Source: Streptomyces sp. MUM 178J
GTDB lineage: Bacteria > Actinomycetota > Actinomycetes > Streptomycetales > Streptomycetaceae
Length of the DNA stretch: 59,903 nucleotides
Direction: 5' to 3'
Assembly (NCBI RefSeq): GCF_022414575.1
Contig: NZ_JADWYQ010000040.1
Location: forward strand, 1 to 59,903
Shown: in pieces, positions 58,658 to 59,903 of the stretch
How positions within the stretch are numbered: position 1 is the first letter of the stretch
How the letters are laid out: each line of letters opens with the position of its first letter
The notes under the pieces: generated by a model
Databases searched by the model: none
The model's input: only the letters and a program-made list of their open reading frames with translations
Told to the model about the DNA's origin: nothing
Made by a program: the position numbers and the translations under genes

Positions 58658-59903
58658 TCAGCGCGGGGCGGACCGGCCCGTGGCCGTGCCCTTGGCGGCG
58701 TCCAGGGCGTAGACGCAGCGGTCCTTGCTGCACGCGTACACGACGCCGCCCTGGGCGACCGGAGAGCCGGTGATCTCCCCGCCGGTGGCCAGCTTCCAGC
58801 GCAGCTGGCCGCCGCTCGCGTCCAGGGTGTAGAGCACATGGTCGGCGGAGCCGAAGTGGACCCTGCCGTCGGCGACCACCGGGGCGCCGACCACCTCCCC
58901 GCCCGCCGCGAACCGCCATTTCGGGGTGCCGGTGACCGCGTCAAGGGTGTAGAGCGCGCTGCCGCTGCCCACATGGACGTTGCCGCCGGCCACCAGCGGC
59001 GGCTCGGTCGTCTGCCTGGACTCGGTGGCGATGCGCCAGCGGTCCTTGCCGGTCGTCGCGTCCAGGGCGTACACCGTGCCGAGGTAGTCGGCCAGATACA
59101 CACCGCCGCCGGTGACGGCCGGGCCGGGGGCGAACACCGGCGGGGAGAGGAAGACCGCGGGGGCCTCGAAGTGCCACCGCACCAGCCCGCCTGCGACGTC
59201 TATGGCCAGGACGCGGGTGCCCGCCGCCACATACACACAGCCGTCCGAGGCTTGATGGACCCGTACCGGCACATTGCCGCAGGAGGCGGCGTCGCCGACC
59301 GGGTAGGACCAGCGCTCGACGCCGGTGCGGGCTTCCAGAGCGCGCAGCCGCGCGTCCTTCCACACGTACACCGTGCCGTCGCAGATCACGGGCCCCGCCT
59401 CGGGGGTTTCGAACTCCGTCTGCGCCCCGGACGTCTCCCACAGTTTCTCGCCGCTGGACGCCTCCCACGCCTGGACGCCGCCGCCGCGCGTCCCGGTCAG
59501 GACGGTGCCCTGGTCGACCTTGAGGGAGTACACCCAGGCGTCGGTCTGGCAGCGCCAGCGCTCCTGCCCGCTCGCCGCGTCCAGCGCGTAGAGGGTGGGG
59601 CCGTCCGAGGCGTGGATACGGCCCTGGGAAACGGCCATGGACCAGGCGACGTCCCGGGTCTTGAACTGGCGGCGACCGCTGGCCACGTCCAGGGCGTGCA
59701 CCTCGAACGAGGTGACGTACAGCAGCTCCCCGGATACGACAGGGGTGCCCCACACATCGTTCGACATGCGGAAACGCCAGGGCCGCCAGTGGGCGGGCGC
59801 GGTGTCCCGGGGCGGTGCAGGGGCCGGCACCCCGGACGCGGCGCCGGCGGGACCGGTCGCCGCGGCGGCCGCGGCGAGCGGGCTGGTCGGGGTGTCCGCG
59901 GGC
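58658..59903 (-). CDS. afsK: C-terminal PQQ-type propeller of a Ser/Thr kinase, probably AfsK (5' part off right edge)
   Basis: The frame is open to the right edge of the window, so only the last 415 or so codons are present. The visible part begins with a Pro/Ala linker (PADTPTSPLAAAAAATGPAG) and then about eight PQQ/propeller blades of the form VYALDA.TG...W (for example TLYALDAASGQERW, TVYALDATTGKDRW, ALYTLDAVTGTPKW). This is the extracytoplasmic or sensor part of streptomycete Ser/Thr kinases with a propeller. The sequence closely resembles the AfsK C-terminus as I remember it. AfsK phosphorylates AfsR, whose gene lies about 15 kb away in this window. The kinase domain itself is not visible, so the name is an inference. 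Confidence 0.65.
   Translation of the reverse strand, partial: PADTPTSPLAAAAAATGPAGAASGVPAPAPPRDTAPAHWRPWRFRMSNDVWGTPVVSGELLYVTSFEVHALDVASGRRQFKTRDVAWSMAVSQGRIHASDGPTLYALDAASGQERWRCQTDAWVYSLKVDQGTVLTGTRGGGVQAWEASSGEKLWETSGAQTEFETPEAGPVICDGTVYVWKDARLRALEARTGVERWSYPVGDAASCGNVPVRVHQASDGCVYVAAGTRVLAIDVAGGLVRWHFEAPAVFLSPPVFAPGPAVTGGGVYLADYLGTVYALDATTGKDRWRIATESRQTTEPPLVAGGNVHVGSGSALYTLDAVTGTPKWRFAAGGEVVGAPVVADGRVHFGSADHVLYTLDASGGQLRWKLATGGEITGSPVAQGGVVYACSKDRCVYALDAAKGTATGRSAPR

Overview
The window looks like Streptomyces chromosome. GC content is very high with strong third-position GC bias, GTG and TTG starts are common, and it carries several typically streptomycete loci: a conservon with a P450, AfsR/AfsS-type regulators, an XRE/DUF5753-DUF397 set, an ALF-repeat protein and a giant secreted RHS protein. 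No rRNA, tRNA or CRISPR array was seen.

Layout. 1-8 kb: partial ALF-repeat secreted protein, PadR regulator with a coupled membrane protein, a PIG-V-like mannosyltransferase, two alpha/beta hydrolases and a frameshifted Excalibur remnant. The second hydrolase has a promoter with three phased operator copies. 7.8-9.3 kb: three overlapping genes (XRE/DUF5753, DUF397, unknown). 9.5-12.7 kb: small secreted Cys protein followed by an ABC cassette. 12.9-17.6 kb: Uma2 nuclease, then a five-gene conservon (kinase, roadblock, DUF742, GTPase, P450) in which every junction overlaps. The P450 lacks the ExxR arginine, as in CYP157. 18-23.5 kb: aldehyde dehydrogenase, D-aminoacylase-like amidohydrolase and an LLM oxidoreductase. 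24.4-36 kb: a 3600-residue secreted polymorphic toxin (DNRLRE, three LamG, RHS, Lys-rich segment, HINT, HNH-type nuclease) with a probable immunity gene and a strong hairpin terminator. 36.2-39.9 kb: SDR, LLM oxidoreductase, thioesterase and amidohydrolase. 40-44.6 kb: NodB lipoprotein, then afsR and afsS. 44.9-49.1 kb: acyl-CoA ligase diverging from thiolase, DUF35 and enoyl-CoA hydratase genes. 49.1-49.7 kb: an 88-bp higher-order tandem repeat. 50-53.4 kb: carbonic anhydrase coupled to a SulP transporter broken by an in-frame TGA, then a SnoaL-like/PadR divergent pair. 53.5-58.3 kb: DUF6461 protein, lipoproteins and decayed genes (DUF1023 hydrolase, ISL3 transposase). 58.7 kb to the end: C-terminal propeller of a probable AfsK kinase, running off the right edge.

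How the genes work together. Two themes stand out. First, a palindrome CTGACGnnnCGTCAG (or a one-mismatch form) sits in front of four acyl-CoA or LLM-type operons at 23.5, 38.1, 39.9 and 46.7 kb. At three of them it ends 17-20 nt before the start codon. This suggests one repressor, not in the window, controlling a dispersed catabolic pathway. Second, AfsR, AfsS and probably AfsK lie in one neighbourhood, with an 11-bp direct repeat placed as an AfsR site in front of afsS; the catabolic genes surround and interrupt this locus.
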